Positions 36,760 through 46,694 of a DNA stretch of 64,000 nucleotides are shown here, one piece after another. The position numbers were made by a program, and so were the translations under genes. Positions within the stretch are counted from its first letter, which is position 1. Each line of letters begins with the position of its first letter. The stretch is from Burkholderiales bacterium (GTDB lineage: Bacteria > Pseudomonadota > Gammaproteobacteria > Burkholderiales > Burkholderiaceae_C): assembly GCA_947453625.1 (NCBI GenBank), contig CANGHK010000009.1, positions 48,057-112,056 on the forward strand. Direction: 5' to 3'. The notes below the pieces were generated by a model. That model did not search any database, was not told the origin of the DNA, and saw only the letters and a list, made by a program, of their open reading frames with translations.

Positions 36760-37261
36760 CATCGTGGCAGCATGGCGCCGGTGGCGGCAGCGCACACGCG
36801 ATGTGTCTGCCGAAGATGTTGATGCGGATGACGAGCCGTTTGGTCAAGTTGCAGGTGGCGGAGCATCCCGCACTGGCAAGTTCACCGACGCCCAGGAGAC
36901 GGCGCTGCATCATGGTGGCTCGCCAAAATACGAGGGCCAGGCCCGGCGCAGTGCGCGTGCTCTGCACCCGCACAGAACACTGCTGCTGTGGGTGTCTTGC
37001 TGCAGCCCTATGGTGCTGTATGTCATCGGCGTGCGCACCAATGGGATCTTTACCAACCGCCTGAGCACCGCTCTTGCCGGCACCTTGCTGAACAATGACC
37101 AAGGGGGGTGGAGAGCGCCGTTGCGCTCGAGTTGCGGCACTGGGCGCATCTGCACCGACAGCTGCGCGGCCTTGCCGAGTCGACCATTGGTCTGAGTGAC
37201 ACAACCCTGGGGCCGACGCGGCTTGACACGCGACCCGCGATCGACCCTCGATAAACACGCA

Positions 37262-40200
37262 ATGGTACATCTCTTCATTTGTCGCGAATACCCTCCTTCA
37301 GCCTACCTGCCAGGCGGTATCGGAACTTATGTTCGCCAGATGTGCGAGGCGCTGGCCCTTGCCGGCGAGACCGTGCATGTCATCGGTCACCGCTGGGCCG
37401 GGGCACCGCGGCTGCGCGAGATCACGCACGACGGCCGTCTGACGGTCCACCGTGTGAGCCTGGATGAGCCCTTGTGTGCACCCGACGGCCTGGCCTGGGC
37501 ACCGCGGCCCGGGGTGACCCAGCGGGCGCTGCTCGACACGCGCTTGCCTTCTCAGGCCTTTGCCTGGCAGGCAGGTCTGCTGGCGGAACGGCTGATCGAT
37601 GAGGAATGCATAGACATCATCGAGGCTCAGGATTGGGAAGCACCGCTCGTGCAACTGCAGTCGCGCCGGGCGGCAGGCCTGGGGCCCAGGCGGCGTCCGC
37701 CTTGCATCGTGCACCTGCACTCCAGCACCGAGATGATCTTCGAGGCCAACCACTGGAACAAGGCCGTGGCCGACCACGCGCCCGCGCTGGCGCTGGAAGC
37801 CTTGTCGATCCGCCTGGCCGATGCCGTGCTCGCGCCCAGCCACTTCATCGCGCAGGAGACGGCCGCACGCCTGCAGTTTCCTGCCGACCGCATCACGGTC
37901 ATCCGGTATCCCCTGGGGCCGGGCGAACTGGTGGCCCGCCCACCCGAGGTCTGGAGCCGGGCGGCGGTGTGCCATGTGGGCCGGTTGGAGTTGCGCAAGG
38001 GTGTGCTGGAGTGGGCACAGGCGGTAGCTCGGGTCGCTGCCGAGCAGCCATCGCTGCGGGCGCACTTTGCCGGCGGCGACACGCCGGTCCAGGTGACCGG
38101 CGAGGGGTCGGTATTGCGGAAGATGCGACAGTGCCTGCCCCCCACGCGTCGCGCTCAGTTGGTGTTCCACGGCAACCTGGACGCCACCGGGATGCGCGCG
38201 CTGCAGGCGAGGTGCAGTGCGGCTGTCGTGCCGTCACGCTGGGAGAACTTTCCCTACAGTTGCATGGAAGCGATGCGCGGCGGCCTGCCGGTGATCGTTG
38301 CGCCCAACGGCGGCATGGCGGAGATGGTCGAAGCCGGCCGCAGCGGCTGGGTGGCGACAGCGGGAACGCCGGCCGGACTGGCCGAAGCGCTGCGGTGCGC
38401 GCTGGCCACGCCTGCGGCACGGCGCCGCGAGATGGGCCACGCTGCCGCAGCCCGCATCCAGACCCTGTGCGGTACCGACGCCGTGCTGGCCGCGCAAATG
38501 GCTTTCAGGCGCAGCGTGGTGGACAGATCCACCACGCTGCATATGACCCATCGAAGCCATTCCTCCGCCTCGCTGCAGGCCACAGTGCTTGCGCACCCGA
38601 ACCTGCAGGCCGCGCCGGATCTGCAAGCGCGCTGTGACGATGTATTTTCGCAGCACCCTGCCTGCCAGTTGATTGTCGGCTGGGTGATGCTGGATGAGGG
38701 CCAACACCTGCTGCTGCCCGATGCCTCCAGACCCCCGCTGCACGCGGACGATGGCCGGATCATGCCGCTGTTGGTGCTGCGCCCAGCATTGGCGCAGTCG
38801 ATGGCACTGCCCACCGATCGGCCGGTGCCATGGCCTGACGCCGCGCTGGCCGATCGCCTGTCCGTGGGGCTGGGATCGGCTCCACGGGCATGGCTGTGTT
38901 ACCCCGGCGTGCTGGGGCGGATGAATGCCTCAGCGCTGGCGCCTGCGCCACCCAGGCCGCAACTTTCCGCCATGGCACTCGCGGTCCTGCAGTCGCACAT
39001 GCGCCTGTTGCCTTGGCTGGGGCGCTGCACCGCGGGGTATCGCCGCGCCCTGGTGCGGCGTGTGGCCGTGGCAGCAATGGCGCGGCTGGGTCGCCGACGC
39101 GCACACCCAGCGGTGTCGCTATCGGCAAGCGCCGACCAGGCGGCACAGCCCGGCAACTTACCCGCTCCGCCGATGGCGCGCGGCTTGGTACCGCCTCACA
39201 CGGGTCTGGTGTCGGTGGTGGTGGCGGCTTACAACGCCGAGGCCACGCTCGCACAGACCCTGGCCAGCGTGCTGGCGCAGACCCACCGACAACTCGAACT
39301 GATCGTCGTTGACGACGGCTCCATCGATGACACACCCCGCATCGTCGAACAAATCGCCGCCACCGATGGCCGCGTGAGGCTGGTGCGCCAGGTCAATGCG
39401 GGCGTGGCAGCGGCGCGCAACCATGGGCTCCGGCTGGCGCGCGGTGAATTTCTGGCGCCCCTGGACGCTGACGACCTGTGGGCGCCGGCAAAGCTGGCGC
39501 GGATGGTGGCGCGGCTGCAACAGGCAGGCCCGGGCGCCGGAATGGCCTATTGCTGGTGGGCTACGGTGGATGGCCAGGGCGCTGTGTTGGACAGCTCGCC
39601 GCCCTGGCGTGAAGAGGGTCTCGTGTTTCAGCGTCTGGCCGAGGTCAATTTCATCGGCTGCGCCAGCGTCCCGGTGTTCCGCCGCAGTGCGTTGCTCCAC
39701 TCCGGCCCACAGTTCGGCTATGAAACCCGTTTACGCGATCTGGACGCCCAGGGCTGTGAGGACTGGGACCTGCTGCTGCGCGTGGCCCAGCACCACGAGG
39801 TGGTCTGCGTGCCCGAGGTCCTGGTGGGCTACCGCCGCCACGGCGGCTCGATGTCGTCAGGCTGCGCCGCGATGTGGCGCTCCGGGCGTCTGGTGCTGGC
39901 CGAACTGGCGCGGCGTCAGCCGGCCTGGCCGCCCTCGGTCTGCCAGGCCGGGCTCGGGCAGTTCGCCCTGCACTTGGCGGGTGTGGCGTTCTGGTTAGGC
40001 AGGCCGCTGGAGGCGCTGGGCTGGATACTGCGGGCACGCATGCCATCGACGGTGCTCGCCAGCCTGCCCGCATTGGCTCGGCTGCTGGCGCGCAGGCTGC
40101 TGACCATTCGGTATGCCGCAGCCACTTCGTTGCGCCTGGATGCCGGCCAATGCTATGACGCCGCCAGCCTGCCCGAGCCGCTGATGCCCTACGAGCGCAT

Positions 40201-40345
40201 CCTGAGTCGGCGCTGGCGTGGCCGCGGCATCGCGCAAAATGAGGGCAAGGGCGAAGGACAGGATGCACGCGACTGTGCTCGGGGTCCCTTCCTTGTAAAC
40301 GTGCAGGTTGACCTGCGTGCGCCAAGCTGGGATGAGCGCGCATGA
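37262..40345 (+). CDS. Two-domain glycosyltransferase (GT4 + GT2 fusion)
   Basis: A 1027-residue cytosolic protein from the ATG at 37262. Residues about 1-400 form a GT4 GT-B enzyme, with FICREYPPSAYLPGGIGTYV, GRLELRKGVLEWAQAV and the nucleotide-sugar E-x7-E region RWENFPYSCMEAMRGGLPVI. Residues 400-640 form a linker of unclear fold. Residues about 648-870 form a GT2 GT-A enzyme with VSVVVAAYNAEATLAQTLAS, VVDDGS and LDADD. The two could add consecutive sugars to one glycan. It starts a three-gene glycosyltransferase run. Confidence 0.9.
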   Translation: MVHLFICREYPPSAYLPGGIGTYVRQMCEALALAGETVHVIGHRWAGAPRLREITHDGRLTVHRVSLDEPLCAPDGLAWAPRPGVTQRALLDTRLPSQAFAWQAGLLAERLIDEECIDIIEAQDWEAPLVQLQSRRAAGLGPRRRPPCIVHLHSSTEMIFEANHWNKAVADHAPALALEALSIRLADAVLAPSHFIAQETAARLQFPADRITVIRYPLGPGELVARPPEVWSRAAVCHVGRLELRKGVLEWAQAVARVAAEQPSLRAHFAGGDTPVQVTGEGSVLRKMRQCLPPTRRAQLVFHGNLDATGMRALQARCSAAVVPSRWENFPYSCMEAMRGGLPVIVAPNGGMAEMVEAGRSGWVATAGTPAGLAEALRCALATPAARRREMGHAAAARIQTLCGTDAVLAAQMAFRRSVVDRSTTLHMTHRSHSSASLQATVLAHPNLQAAPDLQARCDDVFSQHPACQLIVGWVMLDEGQHLLLPDASRPPLHADDGRIMPLLVLRPALAQSMALPTDRPVPWPDAALADRLSVGLGSAPRAWLCYPGVLGRMNASALAPAPPRPQLSAMALAVLQSHMRLLPWLGRCTAGYRRALVRRVAVAAMARLGRRRAHPAVSLSASADQAAQPGNLPAPPMARGLVPPHTGLVSVVVAAYNAEATLAQTLASVLAQTHRQLELIVVDDGSIDDTPRIVEQIAATDGRVRLVRQVNAGVAAARNHGLRLARGEFLAPLDADDLWAPAKLARMVARLQQAGPGAGMAYCWWATVDGQGAVLDSSPPWREEGLVFQRLAEVNFIGCASVPVFRRSALLHSGPQFGYETRLRDLDAQGCEDWDLLLRVAQHHEVVCVPEVLVGYRRHGGSMSSGCAAMWRSGRLVLAELARRQPAWPPSVCQAGLGQFALHLAGVAFWLGRPLEALGWILRARMPSTVLASLPALARLLARRLLTIRYAAATSLRLDAGQCYDAASLPEPLMPYERILSRRWRGRGIAQNEGKGEGQDARDCARGPFLVNVQVDLRAPSWDERA

Positions 40346-40659
40346 TGCGGCAGCGGGCCTACGGACCGGAACCCGTGCTCAGCCCCATAGACAGCCGCTG
40401 TGGCCGCCGATGCACGGTGTCGGAAGTGCACGCCTGCGGCAGCCTGCGTCGTGAAGACCGGCAGCAACGCCGCCCGCTGGACTCGCCGGCATCCGAACCT
40501 GTCGCGGACGGCCTGCTGCGCTCGCCCAGCATGCCGCGGCTAGGCTGGGTCGGGGCCCGGTTCGAACCCGAGCTGTCGCCGCCTGATTGCCGGCGATTTC
40601 CATTATTCACCGAGCCTGTATTTACTTGGGTGCTGCCCCTGGTGCGGCAAGCAAGATGA
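40342..40659 (+). other. Gap between glycosyltransferase genes with a doubtful 105-codon frame
   Basis: An open frame starts at an ATG overlapping the preceding stop (ATGATG) and ends just inside the next gene. It is rich in Arg and Pro and matches no family I recognise. It is probably non-coding, perhaps a remnant. No terminator was identified. Confidence 0.3.
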
Positions 40660-42083
40660 AGCTGCTTCGATCCTGGCGAGGCCGGTGGCCTCGGTGCGAG
40701 CATGCGGCGCTGCAGTTCCTGCATGCCGCCGTGCTGCTGCGGCTGCGCCTGGAGGCCTGGCAGGCCATCGCACTTGCCCGCCTGACCGGCCGGCCCGCGC
40801 CGCCACGCGTGATCGCCACCGCCTGCTGGCATTTCCCGATCTATTCCCAGACCTTCGTGCAACAGGAAGCTGCGGCGCTGGCCGGCGCCGGATTCGAACT
40901 GCGTTTCTTTCATGCACAGACCCGGCCGCGCAGCGAGTTGGCCCACCCTTGCGCGTTGCTGTGGCGGCGGCGCCGCCGGCTCATCCTGCATCGGCTGTGC
41001 GGGGCGGCAGACCTGCACTATTTCCGATCGCGCGACCCCGCTGGAGTCGAGCGGTTGCTGCAAACACTGGGGGCCGCCACCGGGTTGGCGGACGCCGCGC
41101 TGCTGCAGCATGACCATGTGCTCCAGGCTTTCTCGTTCGCGCGCGCGGCGCAGGCCTGGCGAGCCGACTATCTGCACAGCTACTTCTTCTACGAGCAGTC
41201 GCTGTTCGTCTGGGTCGCCGCCAGCCTGCTCGGTCTGCCGCGCGGCATCAGCTGCTACGCCGACCATGTGCTGGACGACTATCCGTTGAAGGCCGTCCGC
41301 CTGCAGTTGGCCGGCAGTGCAGTGACCATCGCGGCCAGCAGGCGCATTGGTCAGGAGCTGGCGGCACTGCATGGCGGACCCCTGTCCAGCCTGCTGGTCA
41401 AACCCAATGCGGTGGACACCGCCAGTTTCGCGCCGCACCGGCGCGCTGCCCCAAGGTCCGCGGGCCTGCGGCTGGTCAGCGCGTGTCGCCTGGACCCGAA
41501 GAAAGGCCTGGAGTACCTGATCGATGCACTGGCACTGCTGCAGAAACAGGGCCTTTCGGTGCAGTTGCGCATCCTGGGTGCGCCCGATGCTCACAGCATG
41601 ACCGCTGCAGCCTACGCCGCAGCACTGCGCACCCAGGTCAGCGCGCTGGCGCTGGACGAGCGGGTACAGTTCCTCGGCCAGTGCGACAGCCGGCAGATTC
41701 GCCACGAACTGGGCATCGCAGATGCCTTCGTGGCACCCTTCGTCGAACTGGCCAACGGCGACAAGGACGGCATCCCGACTGCCTTGCTGGAAGCCATGGC
41801 TGCCGGTTGCGCGATCGTGGCCACCGATGCTGGGTCCATCCCCGAGATCGTCGACGATGGCGTCGAGGCGCTTATCGTGGCGCAGCGCGATGCGCCAGCG
41901 CTGGCCAACGCATTGAGCAGGCTCGCCGGGGCACCGGTGCTGGTGCAGGCGCTGGGCGAAGCTGCCGCACGGCGCGCCAGGCAAGAATTTGATGTCGTCA
42001 CCTGCGAACAGCCTTTTCACGCCGCCGTGCACGAAGCCGTCCGACGGTCCGCCATCGGCCTTGGCCGTGAGGGTCGCGCATGA
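40656..42083 (+). CDS. Glycosyltransferase family 4
   Basis: A 475-residue GT-B enzyme. The ATG at 40656 is the first in frame, and no strong Shine-Dalgarno is visible. The N-terminal domain contains ATACWHFPIYSQTFVQQEAA; the C-terminal donor-binding domain contains VSACRLDPKKGLEYLIDALA and GDKDGIPTALLEAMAAGCAI followed by GSIPEIVDDG, the usual E-x7-E motif. The pattern resembles colanic-acid-type WcaL/AmsK transferases. Its stop overlaps the next start as ATGA. Confidence 0.9.
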   Translation: MKLLRSWRGRWPRCEHAALQFLHAAVLLRLRLEAWQAIALARLTGRPAPPRVIATACWHFPIYSQTFVQQEAAALAGAGFELRFFHAQTRPRSELAHPCALLWRRRRRLILHRLCGAADLHYFRSRDPAGVERLLQTLGAATGLADAALLQHDHVLQAFSFARAAQAWRADYLHSYFFYEQSLFVWVAASLLGLPRGISCYADHVLDDYPLKAVRLQLAGSAVTIAASRRIGQELAALHGGPLSSLLVKPNAVDTASFAPHRRAAPRSAGLRLVSACRLDPKKGLEYLIDALALLQKQGLSVQLRILGAPDAHSMTAAAYAAALRTQVSALALDERVQFLGQCDSRQIRHELGIADAFVAPFVELANGDKDGIPTALLEAMAAGCAIVATDAGSIPEIVDDGVEALIVAQRDAPALANALSRLAGAPVLVQALGEAAARRARQEFDVVTCEQPFHAAVHEAVRRSAIGLGREGRA

Positions 42084-43285
42084 AGATCGCGCTGCTGTCC
42101 CATGAATACCCGCCGCAGACAGGTTTTGGCGGCATCGGCACCTACACATGGCACCACGCCAGGGGCTTGCACCAGCTCGGCCACGAGGTCCATGTGCTGG
42201 CGGGCGCCAGGCAGGCGCAGGCGCTGCACACGGTGGACGACCAGGGCGTGCTCGTGCACCGATTCTGGGCCGGCGATGCGGCGATGCAGTGCCTGGGGGC
42301 CGTGGGCCGGCTGGGCTGGAGGTGGACAAGCCAGCGGCTGCAGAACGCCTGGAGCATGGCCCGCGGGCTGGCACTGCTGCAACGCCAGCACCGTTTTGAT
42401 GTGCTGGAGATGCCCGAATGCGGGGCCGAAGGCGCGCTGCTGAGCAGACGCATGCCCGAGCGCTGCGTGGTCCGGTTGCACTCGCCCGCCCAGTTGATCA
42501 TGCCCTTCTATGAGGTGCGGTCCCGCGACATGCGCTGGTGCGCGTGGGTGGAGCGACAGGCCATGCAACGTACAAGGCGGCTGAGCGCCTGCTCACGCTT
42601 CGTCGCGCAGGAGACGGCGCGCGCCGTGGGTCTGGCCAGCAGCCCGCAGGTCATCAGCAACGGCCTGGACCTCGCGTGGTTCGATGCCGCGCAGGCCGAT
42701 GACGGTCTGTGGCGAACACTGGGCCTGCCGACCGACCGCGCGGTGGTGCTGTTCACCGGACGCCTGGAAAAACGCAAGGGCGCCAGCCTGTTCGGCCGCA
42801 TCGCGGCACGTCTGCTGCAGACGCACGATGTCAGCCTGGTGCTGGCGGGCGACGACCTGTTCGGGCACCTGAAGCGCGAGGTGCTGCCAGCGCTGGACGG
42901 CCTGCGCCTGCGCGGTTCACTGCACCATGTGGGGCACCGGCCGATAGGAGAGATTCGCGAGCTAGTGCGACGCTGCGACGTGTTCTTGTTGCCCAGCCTG
43001 TGGGAGAACTGCCCGTATTCAGCGATCGAAGCCATGGCCGCAGGCCGGCCTGTCGTGGCAGCGCGCCAGGGCGGCATGCCCGAATTGATCAGCGACGGCG
43101 AGGACGGGTTGCTGGCGACGACCGGTGACCCCGAGGACTTCGCGCGCTGCGTGGGCCGCCTGCTCGATGATGCCGCGCTGCGCCAGCGCCTGGGGCGTGG
43201 CGCGCGCGACACCGTGGTCCGCCGCCACAGGCATGTCGACATCGCCCGGCAAGCCGTGGCGCTCTACCAGCAGGATCCGCAGTGA
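42080..43285 (+). CDS. Glycosyltransferase family 4
   Basis: A 401-residue GT-B enzyme beginning MKIALLSHEYPPQTGFGGIG, with the glycine-rich acceptor-domain loop of GT4. The donor domain shows FTGRLEKRKGASLFGRIAAR and LPSLWENCPYSAIEAMAAGR followed by GGMPELISDGEDG. It is similar in style to the first half of the 37262-40345 fusion, suggesting related donors. It is translationally coupled to the preceding gene. Confidence 0.92.
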   Translation: MKIALLSHEYPPQTGFGGIGTYTWHHARGLHQLGHEVHVLAGARQAQALHTVDDQGVLVHRFWAGDAAMQCLGAVGRLGWRWTSQRLQNAWSMARGLALLQRQHRFDVLEMPECGAEGALLSRRMPERCVVRLHSPAQLIMPFYEVRSRDMRWCAWVERQAMQRTRRLSACSRFVAQETARAVGLASSPQVISNGLDLAWFDAAQADDGLWRTLGLPTDRAVVLFTGRLEKRKGASLFGRIAARLLQTHDVSLVLAGDDLFGHLKREVLPALDGLRLRGSLHHVGHRPIGEIRELVRRCDVFLLPSLWENCPYSAIEAMAAGRPVVAARQGGMPELISDGEDGLLATTGDPEDFARCVGRLLDDAALRQRLGRGARDTVVRRHRHVDIARQAVALYQQDPQ

Positions 43286-43442
43286 CGCGCTCGCGGGCCA
43301 GCGGGCAGTCGCCGCGCCGCGACGGCGAGCGCGACAATCTGCGCTTGCGGCACTTCCAGTACTTTCAGTATTTCAAGTACTTCCGGCAGCGACCTGCGTC
43401 GGCCGCCGGCGCTGCAACCTCGGCAAGGCAGATGACTTTCTG

Positions 43443-43896
43443 ATGACCACCCACTTGATCTCATCCACCCTCAAGTCGACTTGGCACGCGGGCCGCTTCA
43501 CCCTGGGTTCTGCGCGGCTGGGCGTGGTCGATCTGGCCGGCGTCAAGTCGCTGCTGGCCAGCGGCCTGGTGCAGCCGGTGCTCAGTCGGCCCGCGCTCAG
43601 CCAGTACCGCACCAGGCTGCATGTGCGTCCCGCGCAGTCCAGCTACGCGAATGTCCGGGTCATGCCACCGGCGCACAGGCTGCATTGGCAGGACGGCCGC
43701 GTGACACTGAGCCGCTACCGGGAGCCGCCGGCGGTCACACCGGACCTGGACATGGCCGAGGCCGTGCCGCGCTTGCGCAGTGCTAGGCCCCGAGGCGGTT
43801 CAACCTTTCCTGGCGCAGGACAACCAGCAGACCTGGAGCCTGCTGGTCCTGGCCTTGTGGCTGGAGGAGCACCCATGGTCGATGTCCGCCGCCTGA
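43443..43896 (+). pseudogene. Asparagine synthetase (glutamine-hydrolysing) remnant
   Basis: The first frame contains GVKSLLASGLVQPVLSRPAL and VMPPAHRLHWQDGRVTLSRY, matching the end of the glutaminase domain (LKALL...LPPGHxLxW...RY). After about 110 codons the frame jumps, and another frame (43780-43896) gives LGPEAVQPFLAQDNQQTWSL followed by ALWLEE, matching the extreme C-terminus. The synthetase domain between is gone, so this is a deleted pseudogene. Such genes are common in glycan clusters, where they amidate sugars. Confidence 0.65.
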
Positions 43897-44258
43897 TCAG
43901 GAGCGAGCTCTGGTGGAACGACAAGGCCGCGCCGGTGATGGCGCAGGTCTACCTGCTGCTGGCCATCGGCCCGACGGACTGGCCGCTGAGCCGCACGCTG
44001 CTGGCCCTGGGCGCTGACACCGGCCGTGCGGGTGCGCGACTTGCGACTACGGCTCCCGCCTGCTCGGGGACTACTACACCGACTGGTTTCCGGTGCTGAC
44101 CCTGCTGGCCCTGGTGCTGCAGCGGCCCGACCGACCACCTGCCGCTGCTGGCGCTGCACCTGCTGCTGTTTCGGTCCGGCCTGGTCAACTTCTTCCGAGA
44201 CGACCTGCGCTGGGTGCCCAACGGGGTGCGCAAGATGATGGGTCGGCAACCTAGGTGA
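43875..44258 (+). pseudogene. Decayed membrane protein gene (UbiA-like N-terminus)
   Basis: The first frame starts MVDVRRLIRSELWWNDKAAP and a hydrophobic helix, resembling the N-terminus of UbiA-type prenyltransferases. The coding signal then moves to other frames: YYTDWFPVLTLLALVLQRP, and finally HLPLLALHLLLFRSGLVNFF ending at 44258. At least two frameshifts are needed to join them. The middle, with the Asp-rich active-site motifs of UbiA, is not seen, so the family call is tentative. Confidence 0.45.
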
Positions 44259-44661
44259 TCCGGCGTCTGTCGTCGCGCTGTATGCCGCGGTGCTGGACCG
44301 CGCGCTCCACCGGGCCGTTCGAGCCCCCTGGGCGCTGGCCGCAGGCTGAGCTTCAGGCCGGCTTCAGCTTCAGCAACTCGACCGCGGCGATCGGGTCATG
44401 CCGGGACAGCGTGGACGACCCACTGTGGCCCGCCAGGCACTCGTGGTGGGTCCACGGACCGAATACCGAGTCGTCCGCCGACTCGTGGATGAAATGCTCA
44501 CGACAGGTGCATCCAGACTGCACCGTCTACACTGAATCGCTCGCGCCAGCCCCAAAGGCCGCATTGGGCCGTGCCGGAGGACGCGCGCAGGGGCGCATTG
44601 GCGGAAAAATGTCTTTTGAGATTTAAATACTCATTCCTTGCTGTTTTTTGCTGGAGTTTCT
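44259..44661. other. Intergenic region before the sulfotransferase gene
   Basis: No gene is recognised. Composition becomes clearly AT-richer from about 44605 (for example TTGAGATTTAAATACTCATT), marking the boundary of the low-GC sulfotransferase segment and probably containing its promoter. Confidence 0.5.
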
Positions 44662-45930
44662 GTGAGATTTTCCCTCTCGCTGCGCAAATTGTTGCTATCG
44701 AAAAATAGCGCCGTGACGGCTGCATTGAAATTTGTGCTGCCGGCGATCGCTCCTTATCGTCCAAAAATTTTCGGTATTGGCTTGCCGAAAACCGGCACCA
44801 CCTCGCTCGGAAAATGCCTCGACATCCTTGGTTACAGACGCCTGGATTTTGATTATCCAGCCTTCGTCGATCTGGTGAATGGGCGCCTGTCTGACGTGCT
44901 GAAAAAGACTGAAACAATGGATTCCGCGCGCGACTTGCCATGGTGCCTGATCTACCGTGAGTTGGCGGATAAATACCCGGATGCGCGGTTCGTTCTAACC
45001 GTCCGCAAAAGCCCGGAAGCGTGGCGAGAAAGTCTGCGCAAACACAATTCTCGGCCCGAGAATCGGGCTTATCGGGACACGCCGGTGGATTTGACCCAAA
45101 AGTTGCCCAATATGTTCTCCTATCTGGGGCACTCCGGATTGATAGATGCCTATCTGGCGCACAACAGCGCTGTGTCAGAATTTTTTGCCTCGCAAAGCCA
45201 CCGACTGTTGACCGTCTGCTGGGAGAATGGCGATGGCTGGCCGGAGCTCTGCCGTTTTCTCGATCAGCCGACTCCAGGACGCATCGCATTTCCACACGAG
45301 AATGTCGCCCCGGCCAAGACCGCGTTGAATTTCTCCCCGACCAAGGCCGCAGTAAAGCCAAAGGTTTTTGGAATCGGTTTGGAGGGATCCGGAACCACCA
45401 CACTCAGCAAATGTCTTGATATATTATATTATACAGCACCGCACAATCATGTCGACAGTACAAATAATATATTAACCGGCCACAAGGATGATCTGGTTTC
45501 CAGCGCCGCCGAATACCAGGCCGCGGTTGGATGGCCCTGGCATTTTGTCTATCGGGAACTCCTTGAGCGGTACCCCGATGCAAAATTCATACTCACGCTC
45601 CGCGCGAGCACAGCGGATTGGATGAAAACCGCCAATGAACTGCAATTGATTGCAGAAAAAAGTGCTGGCTACAAGGCAATCAACCAATTTATTGAGCGCT
45701 ACCTGAGCGATATCGACGCCGGAATAAAATCCTCTACCGAACTGTATCAATGGCATGCGGACAATGTCCAGGAATTCTTCGCCGATAAACCTGGCCGCTT
45801 GCTGACCGTCTGCTGGGAAAATGGCGACGCATGGCCCGAACTTTGCCGTTTCCTTGCCGAGCCGATTCCGTCCCACCGACGTTTTCCGACTGAACCTAAA
45901 AAATTAATTGCAACCCGCGGAGCCTCCTGA
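44662..45930 (+). CDS. Tandem two-domain sulfotransferase-family protein
   Basis: A 422-residue protein starting at GTG 44662, with GGAG 5 bp upstream; a TTG at 44638 is the alternative. It consists of two homologous P-loop sulfotransferase modules. Module 1 has FGIGLPKTGTTSLGKCLDIL near residues 37-55, module 2 FGIGLEGSGTTTLSKCLDIL near 237-255. Both have a later ARFVLTVRKS / AKFILTLRAS motif (3'-phosphate binding) and end with LLTVCWENGDxWPELCRFL. Module 2 replaces the Pro-Lys of the sulfate-donor loop with Glu-Gly. The gene has lower GC and more A/T-ending codons than its neighbours, suggesting acquisition. Its likely role is sulfation of a glycan or lipid. Confidence 0.85.
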   Translation: MRFSLSLRKLLLSKNSAVTAALKFVLPAIAPYRPKIFGIGLPKTGTTSLGKCLDILGYRRLDFDYPAFVDLVNGRLSDVLKKTETMDSARDLPWCLIYRELADKYPDARFVLTVRKSPEAWRESLRKHNSRPENRAYRDTPVDLTQKLPNMFSYLGHSGLIDAYLAHNSAVSEFFASQSHRLLTVCWENGDGWPELCRFLDQPTPGRIAFPHENVAPAKTALNFSPTKAAVKPKVFGIGLEGSGTTTLSKCLDILYYTAPHNHVDSTNNILTGHKDDLVSSAAEYQAAVGWPWHFVYRELLERYPDAKFILTLRASTADWMKTANELQLIAEKSAGYKAINQFIERYLSDIDAGIKSSTELYQWHADNVQEFFADKPGRLLTVCWENGDAWPELCRFLAEPIPSHRRFPTEPKKLIATRGAS

Positions 45931-45942
45931 GAAAATCTCAGG
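45926..45942 (+). terminator. Possible hairpin terminator after the sulfotransferase gene
   Basis: CCTGAGA and TCTCAGG pair around an AAA loop and include the stop codon. No T-run follows, so intrinsic termination is doubtful. Confidence 0.35.
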
Positions 45943-46055
45943 CGGGAGAGCAGAAGGGTCAGGGCTGTTCACTGAGGTCATGCAGATGGCTGCGCGACTG
46001 CGGCAAGGCCAAGCCCTCCGGCGGAGGGCGCATCGGCGTCGGAAGGACGCCAGAC

Positions 46056-46439
46056 TCAGACCCGGGGCATGCGGTGCAGGCCGCAGATCTTGTTGCCGTC
46101 GGGGTCGCGCAAGTAGGCCAGGTAGAGCGGGCCGCCGGCGCCCTCGCGCACGCCCGGGGGGTCTTCGCAGGTGGTGCCGCCATGGGCCAGGCCGGCGGCA
46201 TGCCAGGCATCGGCCTGGTCGGCCGACTGGCAGGCAAAGCCTATGGTGCTGCCGTTGCCCAGGGTGGCGGGCTGGCCGTCGATGGGCAGGCTGACCGAGA
46301 AAACACCGGTCGGCGTGCGCCAGAAGACACGGTGGCGGTCCACCACCCCGGCCGGCACGCCCAGCGCGCCCAGCACGGCGTCGTAGAACGCCTTGGATTT
46401 GTCCAGATGGTTGGTGCCGATCATGATGTGCGAAAACAT
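46056..46439 (-). CDS. VOC-family (glyoxalase-fold) protein
   Basis: A 127-residue protein of two beta-alpha-beta-beta-beta modules starting MFSHIMIGTNHLDKSKAFYD, ending with LRDPDGNKICGLHR. The longer open frame upstream has no similarity and is discarded. The family covers glyoxalases, dioxygenases and resistance proteins with a metal site; His in HIMIGTNH and Glu-like positions cannot be assigned firmly. The function is not known. Confidence 0.85.
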   Translation of the reverse strand: MFSHIMIGTNHLDKSKAFYDAVLGALGVPAGVVDRHRVFWRTPTGVFSVSLPIDGQPATLGNGSTIGFACQSADQADAWHAAGLAHGGTTCEDPPGVREGAGGPLYLAYLRDPDGNKICGLHRMPRV

Positions 46440-46694
46440 GTTGCGTGAGTCTCCAGGCGGGCGCGCAAGGCGCCGGGTTGCGGGGGATGGACTTGAAGCA
46501 GCCGAGCGGCTGCCCGCGCCGATTGTGGCCACAAGCGGGCCGGGGTGGCCCAAGGCCGGAAAATCCCCCGCCATTCTCAGCGCACAGGGGCGGATTGCGC
46601 CGGGGCGGTGTGCGACGGATCTGGCCAGGCTGGTGGCCGCGAGCAAGGGCGGCTGGGTCGACAATCGCCCAACCTCCAACAGCAAAGAAAATCA

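Noticed and set aside
36584..37270. Open frames on both strands in the gap before the glycosyltransferases
   Set aside because: Both run through the heptamer repeat, have no domain or good ribosome site and look accidental.
45926..45942. A strong intrinsic terminator after the sulfotransferase
   Set aside because: The stem is only 7 bp and no T-run follows, so it was kept only at low confidence.
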